Both the position numbers and the translations under genes were made by a program. This document shows, one piece after another, positions 37,525-49,171 of a DNA stretch of 64,000 bases; the stretch's first letter is position 1; each line of letters starts with the position of its first letter. Under the pieces are notes generated by a model. It saw only the letters and a program-made list of their open reading frames with translations, ran no database searches and was not told where the DNA came from. The stretch comes from Elmis aenea. Taxonomy: Eukaryota; Arthropoda; Insecta; Coleoptera; Elmidae. The stretch is taken from positions 31,793,467 through 31,857,466 of the forward strand of contig OX393584.1 in the NCBI GenBank assembly GCA_947652605.1, read 5' to 3'.

Positions 37525-40326
37525 AGGTTTTGCAGGAAAGAATAAAAAAAGTTTCTAAATAAATCAACCTTTCAAGGAAAATTAAATTTCAAAATGTTAA
37601 GCCTCCAAAAAATTATGATAAAAAAACCAACAAGGGACGCACTTTTCAGCTCCTTGAACAAAAGGGAGATGATTAAAAATATAGCTATGGGAGAAATTTG
37701 TATAAGTAAAAAAATCTACCAAACATGATGTTTGGTAGGAGAATGCTCCTGCATTTATCCAAATTTGAGAAATAAAATAAAAGCACAATTTCAGCGCTCC
37801 TCTTTAGGGGGTGTAACTCCGAAGGGAGACGTCTAAGGCAGAAAAATGCTATAAAATCCCTTCTTAATTTTTGATAAGGAATTACCTCCCGATTTATTAA
37901 GAATCACCCTGTATATCGCGAGCTGTTATTGTTAAATTATTACAGTTGTACAGTGTTGGCCGAAACTACTCCAGTGATGTGATGGCTTATACATTTAAGG
38001 GGTTCGAGGGAAAACAAGGTGCGGAAGACCCTATGTAACATTTTAAAATATTAAAACTTAAGGGAATAAAACCAATAATAAAGCCATTGTTGTAAGCTAA
38101 TTTATGTATTGCACTATGGGTATTGAATAACTGATTAATAAAGAAAAAATACTTAAGAAGTATGTCTTTATATTGTGCTTGTCAGCTTTTTAAGACAGCA
38201 AATTTATCGATAATATTTTCATAATCTATTTGTTGAGTAACATCGTTTTTAATTAACATTGTTGGTAAATTATTTAAATTGCTCTGGCCTAAAAAAATGG
38301 CAAAAGTTTTAAAAGCATATTATTGACAACATTACCTGTTAAAGATATCACTAGTTCTTTTTTTTTACTTTATTGTGTAAAATATAAGATCTTTATTGAT
38401 AAAAAATTGACTAGATTATCGAAATGCACGGTAGTCGTATTTTTTCGTGTTATAGAATAGAATAGAATGACTTGCTAGTTTAATACACACAATGTGCAAT
38501 GTGCCTAGTTAATTGGAATAGTCAATAAATAATGATTAGCAAATAAAGATGCTAGGATAGCGTATCAGCTCAAAGTTCAAGTTGTTTTGGAGGTACCCGA
38601 GAAATAATCGTATTAATTCTACCTTATTTTAACGTGTTAACTTCAAAATGTGACAGTAACTTTTATTTTATACAAATGCAAGCAATGATTACATTTTTCT
38701 ATAATTATAAAAAAAGTTGCCTACTTTAAACTGTTGCGTGCAATTGCATTATTCCCTTGAGAAAAACAAAAAACAGAAGATCGTTATGTTGTAGCTACTA
38801 GCACTAGCTAAAATATTGAAATTTATTTATGAGCATTTGACTATTTTTTTAGCTTTTAAAATTAAAGGTATTTATAAAATAATTGTCCAAACATTTTGAA
38901 AATATTGTACTACCCTTTAAATTGTTTCAGTTGTTTTACCGTTTTTTCGAATTGTTTTTATTTCTGAAAAATCAAGCATTTTGTTGTTTCAGTTTAAGAG
39001 ATTTCAAATTTCAGATTTATTATCAAAAAGTAATTAATAATAGATAAATACCACAATAAAACTCAAAAATTGCTTAAATTGAACCCCTTAATAGTAAACA
39101 AATTTTTACAGCTTAGGGTGTGAATATTATAATATTAAAGTTATATTTCGTAGGGAAAAAAATGTTTTTTGTGCGTTTTTCAAAAGGTTATATTGGTTGA
39201 ATAATGATAAAACAAGTATATTTAATTTTAATAATTAAATGTTATTATTAAAGATTAAGTAAAAATAACATAAAGAAATAAATACAACGTTTAAAAACAG
39301 ATTCTTCGTTCGAATTTCGAGTTTCAAAACCGGATTTTATTCTTATTTGTTCGAGTTTCAAGTTGTTCGAACCAAAAAGCGTTCGAAGTTCGAGGGTACA
39401 CTGTGTTTAACCGAAAACACTTTTGAAGCTAACCCAAATTTACGAAATCGATAAAATGAAACACAAAACAAATTTATATTTTAAAAAACAGATTAATTTA
39501 GGCCGTTATTCTACTTTTAAAAAAAATATTAACACGTTATTTCACTTGTGATAGTGTGCTTTTTTTAAAATAAATCATTGTTATAATTGAATCTTGAATC
39601 GCTTCTCTAGTTCATTTTATTTCTCAAGTTTTGTGAAAATGATCATTGCATTTAATTAAATTTGTGTTATTAATGCAGTTATTTTTCTTCAATATGCTAT
39701 GACGTTGTATTGTTTATACGTTTATTTGTACTTTACGTAGTTGCGTTACAACAGTGTTTTAGCGGCTTATCGATTTTCAGCGTCAGTATCTGTTGGCAAC
39801 AAACCAAATAAAATTAATTGTGTTGGAGACGTATTATTTGTGCAAAATATTATCTTCATTAAGTGTTACCTACATATTGAGCACGTCGCTAATTAAAGTA
39901 TACTTGTGCAGCACTAATACTGTTAATTTAATAGATACTGCGGCGACATGTTAATGTCTATGTAATTAATCTGACAAAAATTGTGGAATTGCTTAATACT
40001 TGAAAATAATATTCATTTTTATGTTAATTATGATAATCACTTTTTATATTTTATGATTCCATATTAGAACGTCAATCAATATGTGGAAGTCATAATAAAA
40101 TTAGACATGTTTATACTCGGATTTCGTTTTACAGCGAATAAACGAAAGTTAATAGGTTTTCTATTTTAAACAAACGCTGACTATAGGTTTCTTCCAACAG
40201 CGATTTGCACGGTACAGAAACGATCACGAGTTTGCGCAGTATCAATATCGCGTTCCAACACAGTCTCTGATAGTCCACCGGACGGTTTAGTCGGCTGTTC
40301 CATCATTACAAAATTGATACATGAAC

Positions 40327-40490
40327 TAGCGGTTTTCGTGATTAAACCGGAAGTGGCCAATGTTTCAAATAAAAAGTGGTTTTTCATCAAATATCTCCCT
40401 AATTATGCAATAAAAATCGGATAATTCCATTTAAGTTTTTAAAGTTACTTCCGGATTTGGCCACTTCCGGTTTTATCACGAAAACCGCTA
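40327..40490. repeat. Inverted repeat, 34-bp arms with one mismatch
   Basis: Arms at 40327-40360 (TAGCGGTTTTCGTGATTAAA then CCGGAAGTGGCCAA) and 40457-40490 are inverted copies matching at 33 of 34 bases, separated by 96 nt. Confidence 0.85.
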
Positions 40491-40509
40491 TAGCGTCAGT
40501 CGATTTTAC

Positions 40510-40743
40510 ATATGCACTTTTGTGATAAAATGTTTTTCCCCATCTTTGTCAGACGTCGCATTTTCGAATAAATATATTTTTCATAGCTGTTTTAATGTTT
40601 TTTAAAAATTCCATTTCCCAGGCTATACCCTGGCCTCGAGTATTTTATACTGACTGTTTGAGACCACCCGTACCAGCACTTTTATTCAAAAAAGCGACGT
40701 CTGACAAAGATGGGGAACACCTTTTTATCACAAAAGTGCATAT
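40510..40743. repeat. Inverted repeat, about 63-bp arms
   Basis: Arms at 40510-40572 and 40681-40743 share GCGACGTCTGACAAAGATGG and ATCACAAAAGTGCATAT with a few mismatches, separated by 108 nt. With the neighbouring pair at 40.3 kb this makes a 417-bp block of two consecutive hairpins about 450 bp upstream of the first visible Mitf exon. The 96-codon + strand frame through it (40595-40885) is not a recognisable protein. Confidence 0.8.
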
Positions 40744-41191
40744 TGTACAATTGACACTGGCATTGATTAAAATAACTTTTAATAAATCGCAACTACTGAA
40801 ATTTCGTGATTTGGATAGTAAAGCGACATTTATGTACAGTGATCGTATTTTAAAGGGCCAAAATAAACTCACGCCAGAAGTATAAAGAGTTCGTGAGTTG
40901 GACAGCATTTGTCATAAAAATTAACATTTACACTTACAGTAACCCATAATGTTGTTTCAATCTGATCGCTGCATGTAAACGTCACAGCACATCATTTCGG
41001 CGAACCTAGCGTCATTGAAAATGTGTATACATTTAATATATGCACGTATTAAAATAGTTTGCGCTTTCGGCTCATAAAATTTTGGAGCAATTTTTTTTAT
41101 ACGACACAAAAAGTTCATAATAATGTAACACATTTTCTCTAATGCATTGTTTATTTAAAATTTAAAAATAGTATAACAAAGATTTTTTCAG

Positions 41192-41378
41192 CCTGAGGAT
41201 CTATTAGATGATCTTTTATCTCTGGAATCTGGATCGTTAGCTTCTGATAGTTTCAAAACTTCTGATACATCTTTAACCACCACCGAACTTAATATAAAAA
41301 ATGAACCACATTTTCTTAGTGATGCTGAATTACATGCTCTTGCGAAAGATAGACAGAAAAAGGATAACCACAACATGA
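41192..41378 (+). CDS. Mitf: Mitf exon A: acidic region, SUMO-type motif, start of basic region
   Basis: It is preceded by a T-rich tract and CAG (41189-41191) and ends in phase 1 after ATG A before GTACGT. It aligns in order with the vertebrate MITF segment DDVIDDIISLESS through NIKREL to [13 protein letters not shown]. The NIKNEP motif matches the psi-K-x-E consensus at the conserved MITF sumoylation position. Confidence 0.92.
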
Positions 41379-44300
41379 GTACGTATAATTTTAATGTTCT
41401 AGAAACCACAGCTTAGGAAACCTCATACTAACGTTCAATGATACAAAGCAACTAGGCAAAATTGCTTACTTTACACCTCGTTTTTTACGTGTATAAAGCT
41501 ACAGAATGTTCCATTCTGCATAATATTTTATGGCTATCTTTATAATTATGGGTGCTGCTAAATTATTTACTTTATTTGACATAATTTTCAAATTTAAATT
41601 ATGCTATTTCTGATAAACCCTGTTCAGTAGTTATTAAATAAGACAAAAAATACAAAATAATCGCAAACATTTCCTTGTAAAAAAAATATTTAAAAACATG
41701 CAGAAAGTGGAAATACGTTTCATTGTTTAATTTTATTTTATTTCCATTAGAAATTCTTTTGTGGTTCGGGTCCCTGTTTTTAAATGATTGTCAATATGTT
41801 TTTATGTATTACTTAGTATTTTTACTTTATAATGGTAGCTCTCTTTCTTTTTTAAATTAAGAAAAAATCAGTATTATTTAAAGCGAACTTGGAACCGTCC
41901 AAATGTCCTATTATTTAACTCCGTAGCACTCTAGCACTAATAACAACAAAGTTAGCCACAAAACCCAATGTAGTTGAAACTTTCTGTTTATGTATGTTTA
42001 TTCTTGTTTGTTGTAATAAATAGTTGGAAATAAAATTAGTTTAAAAAAATAAGTCAATATGATAATATTAATGTTGATTCTTAGTTAATTCAATACAGAT
42101 TGCACCAAATTTGAGGCTCAACAAGTAATAACCCATGTATTATTGAAATCAGTAAAAAATAATCTCTAAAAGATTACAGTCAGCTATGGTCATCATTAAA
42201 AAAATTCAAGTTTGGTCTGTATCTCAGTGTCCACACTCTGCTTTTAAAGACATCGTACTTTAATCACAATCTTTAGAAACTATCTACAAATTACTTATTT
42301 ACAACTTGTTTCTATCTTTCATGGTTAAAAAATATTTTTTATAAAAAATATTCATCATTTTTCAGTTTTCTCAGAAATTTGACCCATGCGTTAATGTTTT
42401 GAATGTCAATTATTTGTGTTTTGTAACATTACTCAACTTTGTTCATTTAAACCACACTCTGAATCCTGTAATAACAATGTTAACCATGTAATGTGATAGA
42501 TCGATGTTTCTCAAAGTGTGGCCCGCGGACCTCAGGGGTCCCACAAGCCTTTTCATGGCGTTAGAAAATCATCCAAATTTATTTGCCAAGCAACAATACT
42601 GTCTACAAAACAATTCATTGGAGTCCTCTGTAAGCTTTTAATTTTTGAAGGGGTCCTCAAAGCAAAACGTTTGAGAAACACTGTGATAGATAATTGTCAC
42701 CCTGTGTAAGTAAGACTAAGATTAATAATAACATAAGGAAGAAAAAAATCTACATATTTTGAGCAGTACATGTGCCCATTGTTCGTTCACCAAAGTTTTA
42801 AATAAGCGCTAAATCAAAACAGTTTCTTTTTAAATTAAATAACTTGCTTTACAAATGATAGTTTTATTAATAAAAAATGTTTTATAGTTGAGCGTCGGCG
42901 TAGATTTAATATAAATGACCGCATCAAAGAACTGGGAACTCTTCTACCAAAAAACAATGATCCTTACTTTGAAATTGTTAGAGATGTTAGGCCAAATAAG
43001 GGAACAATTCTGAAGTCTTCCGTTGAATACATCAAGTGCCTTAAAAATGAAGTCCAAAGATTAAAGCAAAGTGAAGCAAAACAAAAACAAATAGAACATA
43101 TAAACAGAAGACTACAACTTCGAATACAGGTTAGTACTTGTAAAAATTATTTTATTAAACTGTTGCTATATAATATGTTCAAATCGGTAATGTATTATTT
43201 ATTACAGGAACTTGAGAGACAGGCAGAGTCTCATGGATTGCCAATTTCTGATTTTAGCTGGCAAAGTGCTTCTAATGCTGGCTACAATAATAACTCGTAC
43301 ATTAAAAGCCAAAGTCATCCGACTACTGCGAATATTATGCCGTCTTTATTACTGCCGGATCCTACAAGAAAGGTAACTGGTTGATTTTCGGTAATTTAAA
43401 TTTTTTTACAAATATCCTTCAGCCAAAATCGATATTTATTTATTTATTCAGTCAACTGTTTCAAAATTGTATCATATGTATGTTAAAAGTACATTGAATG
43501 TTTTTATAACGTAAAATATAAATTAAACTTTGTTAATGTTTGGTTTTCTCCTTAAATGCGATGAAAACAGATGAAACACCCTGTATATTTTTACATTTTT
43601 AGAAAGAGAAGATAATTTTTAATAGAACTGTATTATTTTGATTAATTTTTGTAGCCTCAAATAATTTTTTGACCTCAACTTAATTTTTTATTTAGTGTTG
43701 TCAACAAGTGGTCGGAAAACGTTTTCGTAAATTTTAATTGACAATGTGGACTCAAATCGGCTATGCATCAATGCAAAAGATATTTAGGGTAGGGTGTACA
43801 GAATTCAGTTACACCCAGTATATAAATATATTCTATAGTAGCATTTTATCCCAAAAAATCACTTAAAAACTTCCATAGTGACTTAGGTGTTGAAAGACTT
43901 ATGTTTCTTATCTAATAATGTATAAGTTAACTATTTTCAATAAAAACTTGAAAGTTGTTCAATTTAAAAAAGCTATTAATAATTTATTAATCAACCTAAA
44001 ATATCAAAATGTAGCTTTCCTTTCTGTAAATGTAACTTTACTTTTTGCCTATAAGCTCTTTATAGGGTGGTCCTTATTAATCATATTTTGATATGTTAAT
44101 GGACTGACAAAAAAGACAATTTTGAGTGCCTCACAGTGGGGTTAAAATTGCAAATAAACTTAATATTTCATTGGTAAAATGTTATATGTTATCAATATAA
44201 TAAAATGATTTGGAAAAAATTGTTAACAAGTTATAACAGTATACTAATTTGTGTCCTTTATTAAATTACATTCCTGCGGTCCTATGTAACAATCTAAATT

Positions 44301-44799
44301 TCAAACCGTTTTAGTGACCTCTAAGCATTGGCCAAATGACCTGAATTTTTACAGGCACGGGTTTTTCTATAGGTAGAGCAAAGTTGCGGAGTAACACATG
44401 AACATTTTTTTTTTTAACTTTATATTATGCTATAAAATAAATGAGTATTTTAATATTTAGAAACTTGCTTGATATTACATTGACTGATAATAAATATCGA
44501 TAATTTAAGTGATTACATAATTTGTGTTATTCTTATAGATGCCCGACGTAGTGACAGATGCTACCTTAAGCATATCAGCTATGGAGGACTTGATGGATGA
44601 CGATGAGCCTGTGAATGCAGTTAATGGTGATCCCATGCTGTCATCTCCACATGCTCTTGCAGGTGATCCTCTTCTGTCTTCTCCCGCCCATCCTGGTCCT
44701 ATGAGCGACTCAATGTTATGTGAACCACGTCTACCATCTCCTACCAGTCATATCGACCCCATGGAAGGAGAAACATTAGATATGGATATGATTGCATGA
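41192..44799 (+). CDS. Mitf: Mitf/TFE-family bHLH-zipper transcription factor, last four coding exons (3' part of gene)
   Basis: Four exons (41192-41378, 42888-43129, 43208-43372, 44539-44799) join in frame with GT-AG introns and give about 284 residues to a TGA stop. Seen in order: an acidic stretch [15 protein letters not shown], a sumoylation-type motif IKNE, the segment [12 protein letters not shown] leading into a basic region [17 protein letters not shown], helix-loop-helix, a leucine zipper running on into [11 protein letters not shown], and a serine/proline-rich tail with two DPxLSSP repeats. The [24 protein letters not shown] signature is diagnostic of MITF/TFEB/TFE3/TFEC. Family members bind E-box/M-box (CLEAR) sites as dimers and drive lysosome and autophagy genes; shuttling between cytoplasm and nucleus is family knowledge, not visible here. 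The N-terminal part is missing: the first visible exon starts directly after an acceptor in phase 0, so upstream exons lie at unknown positions, perhaps outside the window. Confidence 0.95.
42503..42683. mobile_element. hAT MITE in a Mitf intron (181 bp)
   Basis: Ends CGATGTTTCTCAAAGTGTGG and CGTTTGAGAAACACTG are inverted, and the perfect 8-bp duplication TGATAGAT flanks them (42495-42502, 42684-42691). The left terminus has lost the canonical CAGTG through two changes. It sits 205 bp before the bHLH exon. Confidence 0.85.
42888..43129 (+). CDS. Mitf: Mitf exon B: helix-loop-helix and most of the leucine zipper
   Basis: Acceptor TTTTATAG, donor CAG|GTTAGT. The exon is 242 nt and with the single base of the previous exon makes exactly 81 codons. 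It carries the ERRRRF basic region, helix 1, a loop of the form [19 protein letters not shown], helix 2 (SVEYIKCL) and the following heptads. The loop is about six residues longer than the vertebrate DPDMRWNKGTILK. Confidence 0.95.
43208..43372 (+). CDS. Mitf: Mitf exon C: end of zipper and linker
   Basis: Separated from the previous exon by a very short 78-bp intron (43130-43207). The exon is 55 codons in phase 0, beginning [12 protein letters not shown] (human MITF ELEMQARAHGLS) and ending before AAG|GTAACT. The rest is Ser/Asn-rich and poorly conserved. Confidence 0.92.
43571..43824. repeat. Transposon-derived block in the third visible Mitf intron
   Basis: ACACCCTGTATAT at about 43575 and the inverted GGGTGTAACTGAATTCTGTA at 43800-43822 are ends of CAGGGTGT-type elements; the second is homologous to 28.2 kb. 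Both face the same way, so this is not one intact element. Confidence 0.4.
44539..44799 (+). CDS. Mitf: Mitf exon D: C-terminal tail and stop
   Basis: Acceptor TTCTTATAG, then 86 codons and TGA at 44797-44799. The segment is acidic ([11 protein letters not shown]) with repeated DPMLSSP and DPLLSSP blocks. These resemble the DPLLSS motif near the C terminus of vertebrate MITF, a serine-rich region known to be phosphorylated. The exon opens with ATG, but this codon is internal to the spliced reading frame and need not be a start. Confidence 0.92.
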   Translation: MPDVVTDATLSISAMEDLMDDDEPVNAVNGDPMLSSPHALAGDPLLSSPAHPGPMSDSMLCEPRLPSPTSHIDPMEGETLDMDMIA

Positions 44800-45130
44800 T
44801 ATAATCCAGAGTGTGTTGACATTGATTAATACTGGATTGAAAAAAAATTATAAAAGTATTTTTATTTTTTAGAATTTGGTTTATGTTAAACAAAATTAAA
44901 TTGGTAAAATTTTTATCATATTTAATAACCCGTGCTGTGTGCGAAGACTACCAACAGTTAAAGCAATCATTTAATGTTAATCTATTTATGTTAAAACATT
45001 ATTGTTGGAGTCAACGATTGTTGTGTTCTTGTATGTGGTGTTACCATTTTTACAAAACTAATGTATACGCAATATCGGTTTAATCAACCTATCTTCTGTA
45101 AGTTTTTAATAAAAATGTTTTGTGTTTCAT
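44800..45130 (+). terminator. Mitf: Mitf 3' UTR and proximal poly(A) site
   Basis: AATAAA at 45108-45113 is followed by a GT-rich stretch (TGTTTTGTGTTTC) that suits cleavage-factor binding. Further AATAAA hexamers at 45788-45793 and 46234-46239 could give longer 3' UTRs. Which one is used cannot be told from the sequence. Confidence 0.55.
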
Positions 45131-48100
45131 GTACTACACATACATTTATTGTTGTATATTGTCCATAAGTGATGGAAGTTCAAAAAAGTTTACTATTCAG
45201 TATTCTACTGTTTCATCATAATTTTATCTCGGATTTCAGTTATACCTATATGCATGTTTAAATATTTTTGTTACAATTTTACTCATTGTTATGTATTATA
45301 AGATTTTATATCTAAGTAAGGTGCCTTATAAATCTATATTTTCATACGAGTACCAGGTTCAAATTTTATAGAGAAATATTTTGCTGTGTAAGAGTACGCA
45401 ATAACCCCCTGACGTGATACATATACTGTACCTATTAGTCATAAGTTATGGTGACAATAATTTTAATACTAATGTGCATGTGTGATAAAATGTACAAAAC
45501 AAGTTAAATTTATATATTATTAACATTTTTTGGTGTATTACAATATATCTATAAATTTTTGAAAACTTTGCAATTAAACTTAAGGCATGCTTTATAGCTG
45601 CACGTTAGTACGCCGAGTCTACTGAAAAATATTTATTTTAGTTTGTTTTTTTAATGACTGATTAGCTGTTTCAATTTAATACTCAATGGGTTGTGTTCTC
45701 ATATCATTTAATATTAAATTGCGATGTAAAATGTATTAATGTATCACAAATATGGCTTCAGTAGACCCTGTTCAAGTACTATACATAAATAAAAGAATTT
45801 TTAAAATATGTGCAAGTAATTTTTGATGAATATAAAATTTAAATGAAAACAAATTTATTAACACATGTAGTGCCACATGACGCTAATAACATGATGCCAC
45901 ACTTTTAAGCTGTGTGGCTTCATTGTTGTGCCATGCAACTTCGTTTGAGTTTGAGCTATGAGACTGGTGTAACAGTGTGCTTTATAATATTTTTGATGGA
46001 AATACACAAGGCTATTTTACAGCCAAATTTCTATACCTACTGTGGTACTTTATGTGTTAAAGGTTTTATTTAACTGAAGTAAATTTTTACTGGATTTTAC
46101 ACAACTTTTTTAAAATTTCTATATTATGCTGTATTATGTGTACACATTCCAAAATTAATAACTTACTCAGTCAACTGAGTTACCTGTTTTCACAGTAAAT
46201 TATTGTTTTAATCCAAGCATAGTTCCGTTGTTAAATAAAATTGAAAAATTATATTTCGATACCCGATTTATTCTACCACATTGCTAAAAAAACAGTCACT
46301 GTAGTAGTTTAGTACTTTTATAGATGTTTTATAAATGTCACCAATTATGACTTTATTACAACACTGGTTTTCAACATTTATAGCCACTACCACTATCACT
46401 ATAAATTGTTGAAACTCATGTTTTTAATTTTAGAGAAAGAACTCATAGTTAAATGATTTTAGAAAGAAAACATATCTACACTCTGTTCTAGTTTAACAAG
46501 AATTGTGATGTTTGGATAGGGATAATTTTAATCACTAATAATATGTTTGAATTAGAGAATGTAGATTATATTAGTGTTCCAGAACAAAGTAAGTTGTTCA
46601 ATTTATTTTTACTTCAATCCCTCATGAGTAAAATCAAATATACATATGTGAATCGTTTTGTTTTTTTTTCCTTTACCTCTTTGCCACATACATTCATAAT
46701 GTATTTAATAAATGCCACAGTTTAAAAGTATGGCAGTTATGGTTTTTTTTTTAACTTTTAAATTTTTGTTAGATATGCTACTACTTTATTATTTAAAATT
46801 ATTGCAAACTCTTGTACAGTTGCTTTTGTTAGTAACTAAATAGACAAAACTTATAATTTGTGAGTGCGTAAATTGTACCCAAATTATTTGTTGTTTTTTT
46901 TTTTATTTCTCGAAGTAGAAAATGTCGTTTTTTGAGAAAAATATTAATAATTCAAACTTTTAGTACACGTCTACACATTATGAACAATATTTTACGTAAA
47001 AAAATTGGAGAAATATTGTTTTATATCATGGTATTGAAAATCTGATTTTTTTCGAGCTAATGAAAACACTTAAATGAAGTTCTGAAGCACATTTGATCAC
47101 AGTCAGTCAGCATTATTAAAAACAGTTAAAGTATAGAATAAGTATGAATCGTCAACCACACATTAATGTTCACATATAAGGTAGATGTGCATGTTGGATG
47201 GCCTAAACTAGCGGTAATCGACACTGTTTAAACCATGATTTTCTCAATAAATATTTGATTGCAAAGTCCTTACCTTGACTATGAGTATCGATGATAACAA
47301 GCTGGATAATCCAGTCAGGAACTAAAAATACTCCCAAGAACAGAAATTTAAAAAAAAAAGTGTTTAAAATGCTATGATATATCAAAATACCAAAGTTATT
47401 TTACCTTTAAAAAAGTAACAAGTAATATTTAGCTTTATTAATTATTTAACTAATTCTTCAATTACCGAAATAATTATTGGAACAGCTGTGATAAAACTGC
47501 ATCATAATTTTCACTATAAAAGTAAAATTCTTTTTATAAAATAGTGCGAAATTATTTGGTTAATCGTTTTCTAACACTTTATAATTTTACCTTATTTAAA
47601 CAAAGTAACATTTTAAAAAACATATGGAAACATTTGAAGGATATAATGTACTTGTTTTAGGTCTTCGCCTGTTGTAGATTATTTTGCAAGCCTAAGAAAT
47701 TAAACTTTTTTAATGTATCGTACATCTAGAAATCATTAATTAAATTTAGATAAATACATATTCTTATATTTAAAAACTTTATTTTTGGGTACCTTTATAA
47801 ACAGGGTAGGGACAGGCGTAGGACAACTTTCTATTGGCTGAGGTGTATATACGGTCGAGTTTCGCTTGTGACTAGGCTGCGACCTCCAGATTTTAAATAA
47901 TTTGTATGGAGAGCATAGGCGAATATTCACATTTTATATTTTTCTTGCGTGTTTAAGTGTGTTCTAAGACTTTAAAAGACATTAGTGATAGTTGTGTAAG
48001 TTATTGACATATGTAAATTCCATAAGTTAAGTTAAATACAATTATTTTTTTAATTTTTAAGAAAATGTGCATTGTATTATGGGTCTACATCGACCTTAAT

Positions 48101-48959
48101 AGCAATGATTGGGATTAATAATGTAATTTTGTGATAAAATATGTAATTAAATTGATGAACCTATACTTTTCAGTTGCTCATTGGACATTAAAAAATACGT
48201 TTATTATAACATCTTGTGTTTTATTCCTTACATGCCTTCACCCCATGATACACGGCGTGTATCATGGGTTCGTGTATCATGGGTTGCATGCCTACCATGG
48301 AAATACGCGTTCCGTAAACGTTTTTTAAATATTAATAGCTAATAACAATTGTTAATCCTTCATTTTACTCATTTTTTAATTGCTATACTTATTATTGCAT
48401 CTATTTCTACACGCCAATTGAGTTTTTACCTACAAATTTCGTTTAAAAATTGAATTATTAAAAGAAATCCTATATAATCCCAAATCCCATTGCCGCTATT
48501 AGATATTTGGAGGGTTTGTGAAGCGTTGTCATACCCTGTTATATAGAGGTACCCTACTTTATTTTAGAGTTGAGCGTCATCTAGTGATAAATTATCTAAT
48601 CTAAATTGTTATCCTTTGAATTTACCTACTCTGCCCAATTGTTTTAAGAATAAGATAGTTGTTTGTTATTTGGATATTTAAAAACTTCGTCTCAAACTTT
48701 TGCTACTAGTTAAAATATTTTTTATATAAAAATGAAAAATAACGTTTTTTTTTCCTGTAATATTGTACAGAAAACTTCTTGACGTGAATTACACCAAATC
48801 GCTGTGAAGTCGGTCAGGGTGGGGATGGACAATAGTTACCTGTACAGGTAAAATTTCAGAACAGTGCAAACGATAAACTCTAATAAGATAGCGTAATCCG
48901 TAACAATTTGCGCAGTCCAAACGAGTTTCATCTGCCATGGCGCAATAACCAATATTACG
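45131..48959. other. Mitf to Khc-73 intergenic region
   Basis: No coding exon was recognised between the Mitf 3' end and the kinesin leader. Apart from additional AATAAA signals and the 27-bp palindrome at 48.24 kb nothing stands out. Confidence 0.55.
48242..48268. repeat. 27-bp perfect palindrome (12-bp arms, 3-nt spacer)
   Basis: CCCATGATACAC, GGC, GTGTATCATGGG. A third copy GTGTATCATGGG follows directly at 48272-48283. It could be a protein-binding site or chance; it is about 0.85 kb upstream of the kinesin start. Confidence 0.8.
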
Positions 48960-49107
48960 GATCACCAACATGGCGAGACTCGCTCATGTTTTGTGTTTGT
49001 GATAAGCGAAGTGTCGGTCTTATTATGTTTGAAAATGGATAAATATGTGGACCTTTACCTAAGGAGCGTGTGATAATTGTGTAAATAATTTTGGTGTTAC
49101 TTGTTGT
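48960..49107 (+). promoter_or_regulatory. Khc-73: Probable Khc-73 5' leader with two short upstream ORFs
   Basis: Directly upstream of the kinesin start are two short reading frames: 49025-49042 (MFENG, stop) and 49035-49073 (MDKYVDLYLRSV, stop). They end before 49108, so the leader could damp translation. The transcription start is not determined and no TATA box is evident. Confidence 0.35.
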
Positions 49108-49171
49108 ATGGAAAAAATGTCTACGGATAAAATAAAAGTAGCTGTCAGGGTCCGTCCTTTCAACAGAAGAG
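49108..49171 (+). CDS. Khc-73: Khc-73 coding exon 1
   Basis: ATG to the donor AG|GTAGGC at 49172. It splits the Glu codon after its first base, and joining to 49569 restores NRRELELG. Confidence 0.9.

Larger units (their letters stand above)
30939..41191. other. AT-rich DNA upstream of the first visible Mitf exon; fold-back elements
   Basis: I looked here for the missing Mitf N-terminal exons (glutamine-rich and HLENPTxYH-like segments) and recognised none. The region contains fold-back elements at 32.9, 33.0, 37.4 and 40.3-40.7 kb and is otherwise featureless. It is probably a long Mitf intron. Confidence 0.45.

Noticed and set aside
40595..40885. 96-codon + strand frame upstream of Mitf
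   Set aside because: It runs through a 63-bp inverted repeat and does not resemble the Mitf N terminus; more likely a repeat.
43163..43384. 73-codon frame starting with ATG before Mitf exon C
   Set aside because: Its first 15 codons are intron; the true exon begins after ACAG at 43207.
48131..48328. 65-codon frame with repeated YHG residues
   Set aside because: The repetition is created by the GTGTATCATGGG palindrome, not by a protein repeat.
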